Positions 43,706-51,153 of a DNA stretch of 64,000 bases are shown here, piece after piece. The notes under the pieces were generated by a model, which was not told where the DNA came from, made no database searches, and saw only the letters and a program-made list of their open reading frames with translations. The stretch covers positions 1 to 64,000 of the forward strand of contig NZNC01000015.1 in NCBI GenBank assembly GCA_002692965.1, in the 5' to 3' direction. The stretch is from Haliea sp. (GTDB taxonomy: Bacteria > Pseudomonadota > Gammaproteobacteria > Pseudomonadales > Halieaceae). The translations under genes and the position numbers were made by a program. Position 1 is the stretch's first letter. Every line of letters begins with the position of its first letter.

Positions 43706-44311
43706 TTAGTCTTCCAGTTCGTAGGTAAACTTGTTCTGCACACCTGCCACTTCGATGGCGGTGCCATCCACGACCCGGGGCTTGTACTTGAATTTCTCCG
43801 CGGCCTTGACCGAGGCGGACTCAAACACGCCCGAGGGCTGGCAATCCACCGGACGGATATCCTTGGTGGAACCGCTGGTGGTCACCGTGTACTCCACGAT
43901 GCAATAGCCGGTGATGCCACGGGTCTGGGCCCGACGGGGGTAGATTGGCGCCACCTTGACGATGGGCAGGTATTCGCCGTCACCGGAGGACATGCCTGAG
44001 GAGCTGATCGAGACATTCACGTTGGCCCGCGGGGCCACGTTGGCGATATCCATGTCCATGTCCATGTCCATGTCCATCGGCTCCATCTCCGGCGGCGGCT
44101 CCTCGGGATCCTCCACCTTCTCGGGCTTCTGTTCGCGGACATTGACTTCGATTTCCCGCTCGGGGACGACGATGTCGGCAATCTTGCGGGACTCGACATC
44201 CTCCTGCTCATACTCCCGATCAATCAGGCTCTGCATGATGTAGAACAGACCGACCGCGACCGGGATGGCGACCAGGGCGGCAATCAAAACCCTTAAAAAA
44301 CGGTTGCCCAT
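43706..44311 (-). CDS. tonB2: TonB energy-transducer protein (TonB2-like)
   Basis: A 201-residue TonB: one N-terminal transmembrane helix (about 6-27), a short proline/acid-rich linker and the C-terminal TonB domain (about 115-200) with YPRRAQTRGITGYCIVEYTV and KFKYKPRVVDG. It transfers inner-membrane proton-motive energy to outer-membrane receptors. The linker contains MDMDMDMDMDI, encoded by a hexanucleotide repeat, in the place where TonB normally has a Pro-Glu/Pro-Lys stretch. It sits after two exbD genes. The TPR gene follows 12 bp downstream. Confidence 0.9.
   Translation of the reverse strand: MGNRFLRVLIAALVAIPVAVGLFYIMQSLIDREYEQEDVESRKIADIVVPEREIEVNVREQKPEKVEDPEEPPPEMEPMDMDMDMDMDIANVAPRANVNVSISSSGMSSGDGEYLPIVKVAPIYPRRAQTRGITGYCIVEYTVTTSGSTKDIRPVDCQPSGVFESASVKAAEKFKYKPRVVDGTAIEVAGVQNKFTYELED
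44050..44077 (-). repeat. Hexanucleotide tandem repeat inside tonB
   Basis: GTCCAT is repeated four times without error at 44054-44077, preceded by a partial copy (CCAT at 44050-44053). On the coding strand it reads ATGGAC, i.e. Met-Asp. Because the unit is 6 bp, slippage would lengthen or shorten the linker by two residues without breaking the frame. Confidence 0.85.
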
Positions 44312-44316
44312 CTCGA

Positions 44317-44736
44317 TTACACCTCGTCATCCGTTGATATACAGGGGGGAGCAGTCAGCAGCGGACGCACCTCGTCCACCAGCTGCTCGACCACATAGGC
44401 CGGGGTATCCCGATCCACCTGTACAACCAGGTTGGCCTGGGGCGATTCGTTCTTGGCCGCTTCGGTCAGACGATTGACCCGCTCCAGGGGCACCTTCTCC
44501 TTGTTGTAGTAAATGTCTCCCCGGGAGTCGACCGCAAAGATGATCGTGCCCCGCTCGCAGGCCTCGGTCATGGTCGCCTGGGGCTTCATCAGCTCCACGC
44601 CGGGTTCCTTCACAAAGGAAGACGTCACGATGAAGAAGATAAGCATGATGAACACGACGTCCAGCATGGGGGTCAGGTCGATCTGTCCCGCTTCATCGCC
44701 CTCGGCAGGCCGGGGTGCATTGTCTCGCATGCTCAT
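44317..44736 (-). CDS. exbD2: ExbD/TolR-type biopolymer transport protein
   Basis: A 139-residue ExbD with a single N-terminal membrane helix (DLTPMLDVVFIMLIFFIV), the conserved Asp being the proton-path residue, and a periplasmic domain ending in DEVRPLLTAP. It pairs with the ExbB protein and drives TonB. It starts 2 bp after the first exbD's stop and 5 bp precede tonB. The two ExbD copies differ in their periplasmic domains, so they are not recent duplicates. Confidence 0.92.
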   Translation of the reverse strand: MSMRDNAPRPAEGDEAGQIDLTPMLDVVFIMLIFFIVTSSFVKEPGVELMKPQATMTEACERGTIIFAVDSRGDIYYNKEKVPLERVNRLTEAAKNESPQANLVVQVDRDTPAYVVEQLVDEVRPLLTAPPCISTDDEV

Positions 44737-44738
44737 GT

Positions 44739-45146
44739 TTACCGCCCCCCCGCACTGGCCCAGTTGACAGCACCGGCCCCGGCTTCGCGCGCGGCATCCG
44801 CCACGTCAACCACCGCATTGGCCCTGGCGCCCTTCTCAACCTTGATGGTTACTGCCTGGTCCGGATCGCTGGCCAGCAGGCGCTGGATATTGGCGCGCAC
44901 CGCACGCGCATCCACCCGCCGATTCTCCATCCAGATCTGGTTGTCGGCATGGATATTGACAAGAATACTGGTGGCGTCGCTCGGATCGGACTTGGAGTCA
45001 TCCGGACGGTTGACTTCAAGCCCCGCCTCCTTGAGGAACGACGCTACCACGATGAAGAAGATAAGCATGATAAAGACGACGTCCAGCATGGGCGTCAGGT
45101 CGATGTCTGCTCCACCTTCTTCCTTATGTTTAGCGAGTCTACGCAT
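44739..45146 (-). CDS. exbD1: ExbD/TolR-type biopolymer transport protein, first copy
   Basis: A 135-residue ExbD with a membrane helix containing DLTPMLDVVFIMLIFFIVVAS and the same conserved Asp. The periplasmic part binds the TonB stator complex. It lies 25 bp after the exbB gene and 2 bp before the second exbD. Two ExbD genes are common in TonB2/TtpC clusters and may form a heterodimer in the ExbB pore. Function is inferred from family and operon. Confidence 0.92.
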   Translation of the reverse strand: MRRLAKHKEEGGADIDLTPMLDVVFIMLIFFIVVASFLKEAGLEVNRPDDSKSDPSDATSILVNIHADNQIWMENRRVDARAVRANIQRLLASDPDQAVTIKVEKGARANAVVDVADAAREAGAGAVNWASAGGR

Positions 45147-45171
45147 TGGCTGGGTACCTGTGGACGCCCGA

Positions 45172-45693
45172 TCAATGATCGGACGTCAGTTGATCCTGAA
45201 GAAATTCCTGTTCCCGATTCGCGATTCGCGTGAGGTAGGTGTTGGCGAACAGCCCGGAGAGGGCCGCCACCATGCCAGCCATGGTGGGGATGGTGGCTCG
45301 TTCCACACCACCCGCCATGGACTTGGCGTCACCGCCCCCGGTAACCGCCATCACGTTGAACACCTCGATCATCCCGGTCACCGTTCCCAGCAGCCCCAGC
45401 AGGGGACACAGGGCCACCAAGGTGGTGATGACCGGCAGGTTGTTGTTGATAAGCTCGCGGCTCTCCGACAACAGCTTCGAACGGATCTGCTTGGCATTCC
45501 ATGACTTGCGCTCCGAACGCTCTTCCCAGGTGTTAATGATCCGGAAGGCATCCTTGCGCCATGCAAGCTTGAAATACCACAAGCGCTCGAAGATCAGGGT
45601 CCACATCACGAAGACCAGGATGGCGATTAGCCAGAGCACATCCCCGCCTTTATCCATAAAGGCGAGAATGGTTTCTACAATACCTCCTGACAT
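45172..45693 (-). CDS. exbB2: ExbB/TolQ/MotA-type proton channel protein
   Basis: A 173-residue three-helix channel subunit: membrane segments near 18-38, 78-100 and 120-148, with the signature TLVALCPLLGLLGTVTGMIEVF and the GGVERATIPTMAGMVAALSGLFAN helix. With ExbD it converts proton flux to TonB motion. It is short (E. coli ExbB is 244 residues), as in TonB2-type systems where TtpC supplies extra bulk. 14 bp separate it from the TtpC gene. Confidence 0.92.
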   Translation of the reverse strand: MSGGIVETILAFMDKGGDVLWLIAILVFVMWTLIFERLWYFKLAWRKDAFRIINTWEERSERKSWNAKQIRSKLLSESRELINNNLPVITTLVALCPLLGLLGTVTGMIEVFNVMAVTGGGDAKSMAGGVERATIPTMAGMVAALSGLFANTYLTRIANREQEFLQDQLTSDH

Positions 45694-45707
45694 GGTCTAA
45701 CCCCTGC

Positions 45708-47138
45708 TTACTTTTCGGAGTGCTCAGCAACGATGCCAGTGGCCTGCTCGTTGAGCACGTGAATGATGCGCTGGGCGCGGCCATTCACGACCGTGTGCAG
45801 CAGTACTGTCGGGATGGCAACCAGCAGACCCAGTACAGTGGTCACCAGAGCGCTGGAGATACCGCCCGCCATGGCCTTGGGATCACCCGCACCAAAGATG
45901 GTGATGGCCTGGAAGGTGATGATCATACCGGTCACCGTACCCAGAAGACCCATCAGCGGCGCGACGGCAGCGATGATCTTCAGCAGGGTAAGACCGGATT
46001 CCAGCTTGGGAGTTTCCCGCATAACGCCTTCGGCCATCTTCAGCTCGAGGGTCTCGGCGTCCATGTTCGGGTTGTCCTCGTGGATCTTGAGCACGCGACC
46101 CAGCGGGTTGTTGGTGCTGGCACTGGAGCTCTTCAGCTGCTTGCTGACCTTGGCGCCAACCGCAGAGAGAACGATCAGGCGGTAGATCGCGAGCAGGAAG
46201 GCGAACACACCAACCGCGGTGATCGCGTAGCCCACGTAGCCACCCTGGTGCCAGCGCTCTTCCAGGGTCGGGCTGTCAATGATAGCCGCCAGGAAAGAAC
46301 CACCGGTGGGGCCGGTCGGGTCGATACCGAACTGGTGCATGCCTTCAGAGGCATTGGCCAGCTCTTCGGCCCAGGCCGTGTAGTTGCCCGCGGGCTGACG
46401 CGGCAGCACACTCAGGGTGTCATTGTTGTAGGCCAGGTAGTTGCCATCGGTGTCGATCACGTTGAAGGCGCCGACACGGACGACCTCACGGTTCTCGCGC
46501 TCGCCGGAGGCGGTGGCAACTTCGGTGTCAAACCTGACTACCTTGCCGGTCTCGGTGATCTCGCGCAGCATCTCGTACCAGACGCGCTCGATTTCCTCGA
46601 TCTTCGGCAGCTTGTCCGAGGTGCTCATCTTGTCGATCAGCTCCCGCAGGAACTCGCCGCGGTTCGGATACTGGGCGGATACCAGGGAGACTTCCAGGTT
46701 CTGGGAAAGGTCGCCGGCTGCCGCGGTCAGGTGGCCGAACAGTTCGGTCAGGGCACCCAGACGCTCTTTCAGCTGCTGCTGTTTCGCATCCACTTCCAGC
46801 TCGTTCTCCTCGAACTCGCTTTCGAGGCGTGCAGAACGGGCTTCCTGGCGGTCGCGCTCCTGGCGGGCCTGCTGCAGCATGTTCTGCTGTTCAGCCTTGG
46901 CAGCCTGGAAGCGGCGCTCACGCTCGCGGTTTTCCTGGGCTTCGCGGGCCTGGCCCTGCTTCACGAACTGCAGCAGCTCGTTCAGGGTAGCCGCGGCTTC
47001 CGCGCGCACATCCGCCTGTGAATCCTCGGCGGCGGCAGCTGCGTCGTCGGCTGCCTGGTCCTGCGCCTGGGCAGCACCCGTCACCGCCAGCGCGCCGCCC
47101 AGCATGAGGGCGGAGATAAACTTGTTAAGCACGTTCAT
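45708..47138 (-). CDS. ttpC: TtpC-like large MotA/TolQ/ExbB protein with periplasmic coiled coil
   Basis: A 476-residue protein with a signal sequence (about 1-25, ending AQA), a long coiled coil rich in Arg/Gln/Glu (about 40-130), a mid-region domain and a C-terminal ExbB-type channel domain (about 300-460) with LLKIIAAVAPLMGLLGTVTGM and GGISSALVTTVLGLLVAIP. This matches TtpC of the Vibrio TonB2 system, which links ExbB/ExbD to TonB2. Its start overlaps the DUF3450 stop by one base. It is coded as the second gene of the operon. Confidence 0.9.
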   Translation of the reverse strand: MNVLNKFISALMLGGALAVTGAAQAQDQAADDAAAAAEDSQADVRAEAAATLNELLQFVKQGQAREAQENRERERRFQAAKAEQQNMLQQARQERDRQEARSARLESEFEENELEVDAKQQQLKERLGALTELFGHLTAAAGDLSQNLEVSLVSAQYPNRGEFLRELIDKMSTSDKLPKIEEIERVWYEMLREITETGKVVRFDTEVATASGERENREVVRVGAFNVIDTDGNYLAYNNDTLSVLPRQPAGNYTAWAEELANASEGMHQFGIDPTGPTGGSFLAAIIDSPTLEERWHQGGYVGYAITAVGVFAFLLAIYRLIVLSAVGAKVSKQLKSSSASTNNPLGRVLKIHEDNPNMDAETLELKMAEGVMRETPKLESGLTLLKIIAAVAPLMGLLGTVTGMIITFQAITIFGAGDPKAMAGGISSALVTTVLGLLVAIPTVLLHTVVNGRAQRIIHVLNEQATGIVAEHSEK

Positions 47139-47923
47139 TATTCAGCCTCCGGTGCAGCAACGGGCATGTTGAGGAGTTCGATGGTGGCCTGCTTCTTGGC
47201 GATGCGGACACCCTTGCGAATGGCATTGGCGTAGTCGCCGGCCGACAGGGGCTCCCAGCTGCGGGTTTCGTTGTTCCAGACACCGCTCTCTTCACCGTCG
47301 GTGGTCTGATAGACCAACGCGACGCGACCAATGCGCAGGAAGTCCACATCCCGGGTCACCCCGTTGACTTCGATGGTGTCACTGTAGGTTTCCATGCCGC
47401 GACCGTACTGGAGCTCGATATTGTAGGCTTCCAGCACCTGGCGGAACTTCTCCGCCACGGTCAGATCGGAGCGGTCGACGTTGGAACGCAGGAACTCAAT
47501 ACGCTCCATGCGCTCGTCCAGGTTGAAGGGAACGTCGAGCTGCACGAACTGCTCCAGCCCGTCGATCATGCGAATGACCAGCGGGGTCATCTGCCGCTGG
47601 ATCACGGTGACATCGTTGATCGACTCCTCGATGTCCGCGATGCGGCGCTCCTGGTTGGCAATCTGCTTCTCCAGGCGGTTGTTGTACACCTTCAGGCCGT
47701 CCACCTGCTTCATGACCGCCTTGTAGTCGGCCAGCAGGTCGCGGGCTTCGTCCGCCAGGCGGTCAATCCGCTGCTGGGACTCCCGCGCTGCCTGGTTCTT
47801 TTCCTGCCCAACCTCCAGGATGGAGTCCAGGCTATTGGCCTGCACGGTCGCCGCAGCACCCAACAGGGTGCCGGAGGCTACCAGTGCAGCGATCAATACA
47901 TTTTTCAATCGATGCGTAGTCAT
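47138..47923 (-). CDS. DUF3450 periplasmic coiled-coil protein, first gene of the TonB2 operon
   Basis: A 261-residue exported protein with signal peptide (cleavage after VQA, residue 29), then a helical coiled coil at about 33-110 (EKNQAARESQQRIDRLADEA) and a compact C-terminal domain with DVDFLRIGRVALVYQTTDG. DUF3450 genes are known to head TonB2/TtpC clusters in marine gammaproteobacteria; their exact role is undefined. The ATG at 47923 is preceded by AGGAAG; an earlier ATG (47950) gives no better signal peptide. A sigma-70-type promoter lies about 110 bp upstream. Confidence 0.86.
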   Translation of the reverse strand: MTTHRLKNVLIAALVASGTLLGAAATVQANSLDSILEVGQEKNQAARESQQRIDRLADEARDLLADYKAVMKQVDGLKVYNNRLEKQIANQERRIADIEESINDVTVIQRQMTPLVIRMIDGLEQFVQLDVPFNLDERMERIEFLRSNVDRSDLTVAEKFRQVLEAYNIELQYGRGMETYSDTIEVNGVTRDVDFLRIGRVALVYQTTDGEESGVWNNETRSWEPLSAGDYANAIRKGVRIAKKQATIELLNMPVAAPEAE

Positions 47924-48034
47924 GGGAATTGCGCTTCCTATTTCTTCCATCAGGGATGATTCAGGGCTGAGACAGCGTGGCTCGGTACAACGTAGTTAGT
48001 GTGAACATCTCAGATCGGTAAACCGAGGTGAGGA

Positions 48035-48063
48035 ATTTAATCTGAATACTGTGACATTTTCAA
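48035..48063 (-). promoter_or_regulatory. Sigma-70 promoter of the DUF3450-TtpC-ExbB-ExbD-TonB-TPR operon
   Basis: Read on the minus strand, TTGAAA (48063-48058) and TTAAAT (48040-48035) are separated by exactly 17 bp, giving a start near 48028 and a leader of about 105 nt before the DUF3450 ATG. A 12-bp palindrome TCGGT-AA-ACCGA at 48015-48026 lies just downstream of the predicted start and could be a repressor site. Confidence 0.65.
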
Positions 48064-48150
48064 TCAATCCACCAAGGAGGGTCTTGTATTTTTTTTAAGT
48101 GTGTAGTTACGTTACGTTTGCTGGTCATATACGGCCATAAAGTAACATAA

Positions 48151-48672
48151 TCACCCAATGTCACCCCCCTGACACCGGTCGTGCTGAACGAAGGCAAAGC
48201 CCGGGCGGCCTTCGGCCGGCGGGTGCTCTTCGCGCATTGTCTCTTGCCAAGCGGGCCCCTCGAAGGCCGGAAACCAGGTGTCGCCGGGAACCTCCGCGTG
48301 CACTTCGGTGACATAGAGCCGCGCCACCCGCGGCAGGGCTTCGGCGTAGATCTGGGCACCGCCGATGACCATGACCTCGTCGACGCCGGCCTGGGCCGCC
48401 AGAACGCCGGCCCGCTCGAGTGCCGCATCGAGGCTGGTAAACACGTCGGCACCCTCCGCCGCGAAGGTCGGGTCGCGGCTCACCACCAGGCTGGGGCGCC
48501 CCGGCAGCGGGCGACCGATCGACTGCCAGGTTCGCCGCCCCATCACCAGGGGCTTGCCCATGGTCAGCTGGCGGAAATGGCGCAGGTCTTCAGGCAAATG
48601 CCAGGGCAGGTCGTTGTCGCGTCCGATAACCCGGTTGTGGGACATGGCGACTATCAGCGCGAGGCGTGTCAT
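48151..48672 (-). CDS. folA: Dihydrofolate reductase
   Basis: Reduces dihydrofolate to tetrahydrofolate with NADPH, partner of thymidylate synthase. The 173-residue protein shows [23 protein letters not shown], the substrate/NADPH motifs [18 protein letters not shown] and [13 protein letters not shown]. Its ATG overlaps the thyA stop by 4 bp, so the two are translationally coupled. The downstream 227-bp spacer to the TonB operon contains that operon's promoter but no clear terminator for folA. Confidence 0.96.
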   Translation of the reverse strand: MTRLALIVAMSHNRVIGRDNDLPWHLPEDLRHFRQLTMGKPLVMGRRTWQSIGRPLPGRPSLVVSRDPTFAAEGADVFTSLDAALERAGVLAAQAGVDEVMVIGGAQIYAEALPRVARLYVTEVHAEVPGDTWFPAFEGPAWQETMREEHPPAEGRPGFAFVQHDRCQGGDIG

Positions 48673-49502
48673 ACCGCCACCGGTGCCGGAATATTCGGCC
48701 AGGGGTCGTAGTCCACCAGGCGGAAGTCCTCGAAGCAGTAGTCGTATATGCTATCCGGCCGGCGCAGGATCTCCAGCCGCGGCAGGCGCCGCGGGGCGCG
48801 GGACAGCTGCTCGCGAACCTGGCTCATGTGATTGCTGTAGATGTGCGAGTCACCCGTATTGATGATGATCTCACCGGGCTCCAGGTCACACTGCTGGGCC
48901 AGCATCAAGGTCAGGACCGCCAGGCTGGCGGTGTTGTAGGGCAAGCCCAGGAAGCTGTCGCTGGAGCGGATATAGAGCAGTGCCGACAGGCGCCCCTGCG
49001 CCACCCAGAACTGGTAGAGAAGATGGCAGGGAGGCAAGGCCATGCGCCCGGCCCGCGCATTCTCACGCGGGCTGACCGACTCGTCCGGCAGGTACTCCAC
49101 ATTCCAGCCGTGAAAGAGGATGCGCCGGCTGTCCGGATTGTTGCGCAGGCAGTCGACGACGTAGTCGATCTGGTTGATGCTGCCGCCGTCGCGCGTGGGC
49201 CAGGCCGTCCACTGGGCGCCATATACCGGCCCCAGGTCGCCGCTCTCGGTGGCCCACTCATTCCAGATGCTGACCCCGCGTTCCTGTAGCCAGCGCACAT
49301 TGGTGTTGCCACTCAGGAACCACAGCAGCTCGTTGATGATGCTTTTCAGATGCAGCTTTTTGGTGGTGAGCAGGGGAAAACCGTCGGCCAGGTCGTGGCG
49401 GAACTGGCGCCCGAAGACCGACAACGTGCCGGTGCCGGTGCGGTCCCCCTTGGCGACGCCGTGGTCGAGAATATCCTGCAACAGGTCGAGATACTGGCGC
49501 AC
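48669..49502 (-). CDS. thyA: Thymidylate synthase
   Basis: Methylates dUMP to dTMP using methylene-tetrahydrofolate. The 277-residue protein is a little longer than E. coli ThyA (264). Key segments are [17 protein letters not shown], the catalytic cysteine in [36 protein letters not shown] and [13 protein letters not shown] at the C-terminus. It starts 1 bp after the lgt stop and overlaps folA by 4 bp, forming the common lgt-thyA-folA unit. Confidence 0.97.
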   Translation of the reverse strand: MRQYLDLLQDILDHGVAKGDRTGTGTLSVFGRQFRHDLADGFPLLTTKKLHLKSIINELLWFLSGNTNVRWLQERGVSIWNEWATESGDLGPVYGAQWTAWPTRDGGSINQIDYVVDCLRNNPDSRRILFHGWNVEYLPDESVSPRENARAGRMALPPCHLLYQFWVAQGRLSALLYIRSSDSFLGLPYNTASLAVLTLMLAQQCDLEPGEIIINTGDSHIYSNHMSQVREQLSRAPRRLPRLEILRRPDSIYDYCFEDFRLVDYDPWPNIPAPVAV

Positions 49503-49503
49503 G

Positions 49504-50304
49504 TCATGCCCCCCGGTGGCGAACGGAATAGTGGTAGGCGTAATAGAGCAGCCACGTGCCCAGCGCCACCATCGGCAGGCACAGCAACTGGCCGCGGGTC
49601 AGCCAGCCGAAGGCCTGGTAGCCGATGTGCGCATCGGGCTCGCGGAAAAACTCGGCGACAAAACGCAGCACGCCGTAGCCCAGGCAGAACAGCCCCGCGA
49701 CAGCCCAGCGCGGGCGCGGCTTGCGGGCAAACCACAACAAGATGAAGAACAGCAGCATGCCCTCGAGAGCAAACTGGTAAAGCTGCGAGGGGTGGCGCGG
49801 CAACTGCAGCGGGTCGGCGGGAAACAGCATCCCCCAGGGCATGTCCGTAGGCCGCCCCCAGAGCTCCTGACCGATAAAATTTCCCAGGCGCCCCAGGGCC
49901 AGGCCGACCGGAGTCAACAGCGCGGCCAGGTCGAGGACACCGCCGACCGGCAGGTCGCGACTGCGGGAAAACCACCAGACCGCAACAATCACGCCAATCA
50001 GGCCGCCGTGGAAGGACATGCCGCCCTCCCAGACCCGCAGCAGCCAGGTCGGATCCTGCAGCAGGCGCTCGCCGCCATAGAACAGCGTGTAGCCAATGCG
50101 CCCACCCAGCACCACACCCAGGGCGCTGAAGAAGATCAGGTCATCGACCTGCTCGCGGGAGACAGGAACGTCCGGGCGCGCCGCGCGGCGGCGCCCGAGC
50201 CACCAGGCAAAGGCGAGCCCGGCGACATAGGTCAGCCCGTACCAGTGGACCTGCGCGGGGCCGAGGGCAAAGGCCACCGGATCGATATCGGGGTAACGCA
50301 ACAT
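49504..50304 (-). CDS. lgt: Phosphatidylglycerol:prolipoprotein diacylglyceryl transferase
   Basis: Inner-membrane enzyme that transfers a diacylglyceryl group to the lipobox cysteine of prolipoproteins. About seven membrane segments and the Lgt signature [21 protein letters not shown]. The mechanistic HGGL (SFHGGLIGV) and [13 protein letters not shown] segments are present; His and Arg residues match. The ATG at 50304 is preferred over a TTG six bases earlier. Length 266 residues, typical. It is upstream of thyA by one base and faces the NRDE gene. Confidence 0.95.
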   Translation of the reverse strand: MLRYPDIDPVAFALGPAQVHWYGLTYVAGLAFAWWLGRRRAARPDVPVSREQVDDLIFFSALGVVLGGRIGYTLFYGGERLLQDPTWLLRVWEGGMSFHGGLIGVIVAVWWFSRSRDLPVGGVLDLAALLTPVGLALGRLGNFIGQELWGRPTDMPWGMLFPADPLQLPRHPSQLYQFALEGMLLFFILLWFARKPRPRWAVAGLFCLGYGVLRFVAEFFREPDAHIGYQAFGWLTRGQLLCLPMVALGTWLLYYAYHYSVRHRGA

Positions 50305-50349
50305 GGGCAAGGATTCACAAAATCAGCGCGGCGTGACAGGATGCCAGCC

Positions 50350-51153
50350 ATGTGTCTGATTATCCTTGCCTGGCGCCCCCGGGACAACCTGCCCCTGGTC
50401 GTTGCTGCCAACCGCGACGAGTTTCATGCGCGCCCCAGTGTCCCTGCGCACTTCTGGCCGGATCAGCCATCGCTACTGGCCGGACGCGACCTCAGTGCCG
50501 GTGGCACCTGGATGGGCGTGACACGGGAAGGGCGCTTCGCCGCCCTGACCAATTTCCGCGACCCGGCGCGCAGCCAGCCGCGGGAGCGCAGCCGCGGGGA
50601 ACTCGCGGTGGAGTTCCTCTGCAGTGACCTGGCCCCCAGTGAGTATCTGCGCCGACTGGGCCCCCGGGCCGATGCGTACGCGGGCTTCAACCTGCTCGCG
50701 GGCACCCCGGGTGAGCTGGCCTGTTACAGCAACTGTGCGGCACCGGAAAATGCACTGCAAATCCTGTCACCCGGCATTTACGGCTTGAGCAACGCACTGC
50801 TGGACACGCCCTGGCCCAAGGTGGTCGAGGGGCGCCGCGCACTGGGGCAGGTGCTCGCGGACGGCGCGCCACCCGACCACGCAAGCCTGCGGGCCGTTGT
50901 CAGTGACCGGCGACCGGCACCGGCATCCGCCCTGCACCCCCTAGGGCAGACCGAAACCATGGATCGCACCCTGTCCGCCCAGTTCATTCTCACACCGACC
51001 TACGGTACCCGCGCCACCACCACCCTGTGGTTGAGCGGGACGGATGATGGGGCCCTGACAGGCGACTGGTGCGAAGTAAGCTTCGATGCGGAGGGCCGCG
51101 AGAGCGGCCGCTGTGAATGGCGCTTTGCCGCCGCGGGCGGCACAGTCAGCTGA
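50350..51153 (+). CDS. NRDE family protein (TANGO2-like, Ntn-hydrolase fold)
   Basis: A 267-residue protein named after its NRDE motif: MCLIILAWRPRDNLPLVVAANRDEFHARPS. The N-terminal Met-Cys suggests that Cys2 becomes the N-terminal nucleophile, as in Ntn hydrolases. The frame also has ATG at 50341, but family members begin MC, so 50350 is chosen. Homologues from bacteria to man are poorly understood; the human TANGO2 protein affects haem/CoA metabolism. The stop overlaps the convergent ptsP gene by 8 bp. Confidence 0.88.
   Translation: MCLIILAWRPRDNLPLVVAANRDEFHARPSVPAHFWPDQPSLLAGRDLSAGGTWMGVTREGRFAALTNFRDPARSQPRERSRGELAVEFLCSDLAPSEYLRRLGPRADAYAGFNLLAGTPGELACYSNCAAPENALQILSPGIYGLSNALLDTPWPKVVEGRRALGQVLADGAPPDHASLRAVVSDRRPAPASALHPLGQTETMDRTLSAQFILTPTYGTRATTTLWLSGTDDGALTGDWCEVSFDAEGRESGRCEWRFAAAGGTVS

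Noticed and set aside
49174-50349. N-terminal extension of the NRDE gene by several hundred codons
   Set aside because: The extension is antisense to thyA and lgt, both unmistakable. NRDE proteins start MC, as at 50350.
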